7,937 nt of DNA from contig JAIPER010000157.1 of assembly GCA_021737115.1 (NCBI GenBank), positions 1 through 7,937 of the forward strand, written 5' to 3'. Source of the DNA: Desulfohalobiaceae bacterium (GTDB lineage: Bacteria; Desulfobacterota; Desulfovibrionia; Desulfovibrionales; Desulfothermaceae). Of the stretch, positions 6,504 to 7,937 are shown piece after piece (positions within the stretch are counted from its first letter, which is position 1; each line of letters starts with the position of its first letter). The position numbers and the translations under genes are program-made. The notes under the pieces were generated by a model. The model saw only the letters and a program-made list of their open reading frames with translations. It made no database searches and was not told where the DNA came from.

Positions 6504-7496
6504 TTAGCACCCATTTTCAGCATTAGGTTTATTGATCCATGCCTCTGTTGGCACTGGTGGATGCTCTGGTTTCTTGTACTTAAAACGATGCGGTTTGTTT
6601 AGGTAAGCTTGCTCAAGTGCCTGATTTCTTGTAGAAATGACTTCTTCGGCTTGGCCGTAATGTACCACTGCAGGGGCCAGTAAGCTAACTCCTGAATGCT
6701 TGTGCTCATTATTGTACCACGTGAAAAACGGACAACAGAAGCTCCGAGAATCTTGAATTGATCCAAAACGTTCAGGAAATTCAGGACAATATTTTAAAGT
6801 ACGGAACTGAGATTCAGAATACGGATTATCGTTGCTGGTATATGGCCGGCTATGGGTCTTTGTGACCCCCAGGTCCGACAACAGGTGGGCTACAGGCTTT
6901 GATCTCATACTTGCCCCTCTATCAGCATGGATTGTCAGCTGTTCTTCGACAATGCCCTGTTTCTGGCATGTCTGAGCAATAAGATGCTGGGCTAGGGTGG
7001 AGCTTTCTCTTTCCGCCACCATCCAGCCAACAACGTATCTGCTGAAGATGTCCAGAATCACGTACAAATAGAAATATGTCCATTTTGCCGGACCCTTAAG
7101 CTTGGTGATGTCCCAGGACCAGACCTGGTTTGGGGCTGTAGCCAAAAGCTCTGGCTTGACGTAGTGGGCACGGCTCACATGTTGTCTTCGATCTTTAACT
7201 TCTTGGTTTTTATCCAAGATGCGATACATGGTGCGCACAGAACAGAGATGGGTCCCTTCATCCAGAAGGGTGGCATAGACCTCATGGGGAGCTTTATCCT
7301 GGAAACGCTCTGAATGAAGGGTATCCAGGACTTCCTGTTCTTCTTCCTGGCTAAGGGCCAAGGGTGGCTTTGGTCGCTCTTTTTTGGGGGATTTTAGGGC
7401 AAAATACCTGTAAAAGGAGGCCCGAGGTATGTTCAAGGCTTCACAGGCCTCCTTCTGGTTACCAGTAGACTGTCCCAAATCTTTGACTGCCATCAT
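6504..7496 (-). CDS. IS3-family transposase OrfB (DDE integrase-type)
   Basis: A 330-residue transposase. The N-terminal helix-turn-helix region (about 10-35) has NQKEACEALNIPRASFYRYF. The retroviral-integrase-like core has the DDE triad D129 (WSWDITKLKG), D192 (IHADRGASM) and E228 (NPYSESQFRTLKY), with 35 residues between the second and third as expected for DD(35)E enzymes. WYNNEHKHSG (260-269) is a further IS3 hallmark. It catalyses cut-and-join of the IS ends. The catalytic residues are intact, so the protein could be active, but it normally needs orfA sequence fused by -1 frameshifting, and orfA is mostly missing here. The ATGATG start overlaps the orfA stop by 4 bp; the frame is also open upstream through the A9 run, so a frameshift product would join smoothly (RRERRHILMMAVKDLG). 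The gene lies in the same direction as the operon, and the TAA lies 22 nt from the presumed IS terminus. Confidence 0.95.
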   Translation of the reverse strand: MMAVKDLGQSTGNQKEACEALNIPRASFYRYFALKSPKKERPKPPLALSQEEEQEVLDTLHSERFQDKAPHEVYATLLDEGTHLCSVRTMYRILDKNQEVKDRRQHVSRAHYVKPELLATAPNQVWSWDITKLKGPAKWTYFYLYVILDIFSRYVVGWMVAERESSTLAQHLIAQTCQKQGIVEEQLTIHADRGASMRSKPVAHLLSDLGVTKTHSRPYTSNDNPYSESQFRTLKYCPEFPERFGSIQDSRSFCCPFFTWYNNEHKHSGVSLLAPAVVHYGQAEEVISTRNQALEQAYLNKPHRFKYKKPEHPPVPTEAWINKPNAENGC

Positions 7497-7585
7497 GAGG
7501 ATGTGTCGTCGTTCTCGTCTGGATCCTGATGATTCTCCAGGATCTTTGAAATTTTTTTTTGACTCGCTGCGGCTGGGGGTCGGAC
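7493..7585 (-). pseudogene. 3' remnant of IS3 orfA
   Basis: Thirty codons in the +1 frame relative to orfB, reading from just after TAG (7586-7588) through SQKKISKILENHQ to a TGA at 7493-7495 that overlaps the orfB start as ATGATG. The arrangement (orfA ending over the orfB start, with a run of A just before) is the usual IS3 layout. The DNA-binding N-terminal part is absent, which leaves this copy without a full transposase. Identification is by position; the remnant is too short to recognise by sequence. Confidence 0.45.
7522..7560 (-). promoter_or_regulatory. Putative -1 programmed frameshift signal (A9 slippery run plus stem-loop)
   Basis: On the minus strand nine A residues (7552-7560) are followed after 7 nt by a perfect 7-bp stem, GATCCTG (7538-7544) pairing with CAGGATC (7522-7528) around a 9-nt loop. 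A -1 slip on the A run moves ribosomes from the orfA remnant frame into the orfB frame, exactly the shift needed for the IS3 fusion transposase. On the plus strand the same hairpin followed by T9 could act as a weak terminator. Confidence 0.55.
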
Positions 7586-7598
7586 CTATATAACCATC

Positions 7599-7937
7599 TC
7601 AAATATCACTAAATACGTTCCACAAAAGCCCGTTTTTACCTTTTAGAGCCCCGATTTTCCCGTTAAAATCAGCGTTGTAAGCAGCAAGCGGCTCCTGTAA
7701 CGCATACACGGCATCCTGACCGTCCCCGTCTGTGCTAATTCGTCGATGCCTGGCCTTTAACCCTAGCCTGGCTTTGACACCCTCAATAAATTCGACGGAA
7801 CCGGCTGCTATGGCTTCGGTCCAGATCTTTTCCCGGTCTGTGCTTTCTCTGATATAATCCTCCACCCAGTGCTCATAGCTATCAGTCAGCGTTTTCTCGT
7901 TTGTATCCAGCAACTGTTTTAAACGGTCCCGGGCTAT
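7599..7937 (-). CDS. REP-associated tyrosine transposase (RAYT-like), C-terminal part, cut by the window edge
   Basis: The frame is open from the right edge (first visible residues IARDRLKQLL) to a TGA at 7599-7601, 112 codons. A TTG at 7913 is the first possible internal start, but the open frame before it argues for a partial gene. The part seen includes YEHWVEDYIRES, then IWTEAIAAGSVEFIEGVKAR and LGLKARHRRI, ending with PLAAYNADF and GKNGLLW. The pattern 'W-E-IA-GS-EFIE...LG-KAR-R' is what I know from the C-terminal tail of RAYT proteins (Y1/HUH, IS200-like transposases), which cut single-stranded DNA next to REP hairpins. The catalytic HUH and tyrosine motifs would lie off-window, so activity cannot be judged. 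It abuts the orphaned IS3 orfB, so this side of the operon is a pile-up of mobile DNA. An old degenerate copy is possible, though the frame is clean. Confidence 0.7.
   Translation of the reverse strand: MARDRLKQLLDTNEKTLTDSYEHWVEDYIRESTDREKIWTEAIAAGSVEFIEGVKARLGLKARHRRISTDGDGQDAVYALQEPLAAYNADFNGKIGALKGKNGLLWNVFSDI

Larger units (their letters stand above)
6482..7585 (-). mobile_element. IS3-family insertion sequence, right end intact, left end missing or displaced
   Basis: The element contains an intact orfB transposase and a 3' remnant of orfA. The right terminus is placed at 6482 because the minus strand reads TGTGTCTCA there, ending in the CA expected of IS3 ends, and the broken-gene reading frame begins directly after it. 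The left boundary cannot be found: a stop codon (7586-7588) and then a RAYT-type transposase gene occupy the space where the rest of orfA (normally about 300 bp in all) and the left inverted repeat should be. The copy is either 5'-truncated or split by another insertion. Target duplications cannot be checked without the other end. Confidence 0.65.

Noticed and set aside
7571..7590. REP-like hairpin next to the RAYT gene
   Set aside because: The GC-rich stretch forms only a 5-bp stem with a wobble pair, and no second copy is seen, so a REP call is not supported.
1..7937. gvpA/gvpN or other shell genes, tRNA/rRNA, CRISPR arrays
   Set aside because: I looked for these on both strands and saw none. 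The gas-vesicle assignment rests on the two GvpF/L genes and the GvpH-like gene only.

Overview
The window reads almost entirely from the minus strand. It holds most of a gas-vesicle accessory and assembly operon with its own regulators, cut off on the upstream (right) side by mobile DNA. The mix of a sigma-54 NtrC-type regulator, a PAS sensor, two GvpF/GvpL proteins, a GvpH-like small heat-shock protein and a CDC48-type AAA+ ATPase, at moderate GC, suggests a Gram-negative bacterium. A sulfate-reducer-like Thermodesulfobacteriota ('deltaproteobacterium') is my best guess. That assignment rests on family knowledge and is not proven by the sequence.

Layout in the direction of transcription, right to left: (a) 7937-7599, the C-terminal end of a REP-associated tyrosine transposase (RAYT-like), open at the window edge. 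(b) 7588-6482, an IS3-family insertion sequence with an intact orfB transposase but only a short 3' remnant of orfA. A run of nine A followed by a stem-loop looks like a programmed -1 frameshift cassette. (c) 6481-6330, the truncated C-terminal end of an unknown gene that the IS appears to have broken. It contains a near-consensus sigma-70-type promoter. (d) 6302-4908, an NtrC-family response regulator. (e) 4883-4377, an Hsp20/GvpH-like chaperone. (f) 4374-2254, a CDC48/VAT-type double AAA+ ATPase. (g) 2252-1401 and 1420-686, two different GvpF/GvpL-family proteins. (h) 702-1, the N-terminal part of a PAS-domain protein, probably the cognate sensor kinase, running off the left edge.

Genes (d)-(h) are packed with overlaps or gaps of 1-24 nt, so they are almost certainly co-transcribed and partly translationally coupled. 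The operon starts with the response regulator and ends, within view, with the putative sensor, enclosing the chaperone, ATPase and gas-vesicle proteins. A reasonable model is that the sensor and regulator control gas-vesicle gene expression through sigma-54. GvpF/L proteins would bind and nucleate the GvpA shell, and the Hsp20 and CDC48-like proteins would keep shell proteins soluble or remodel assembly complexes. No gvpA, gvpN, gvpK or other shell gene lies in the window. A perfect 16-bp palindrome sits between the regulator and the Hsp20 gene.

I saw no rRNA or tRNA gene, CRISPR array or clear operon-internal terminator.
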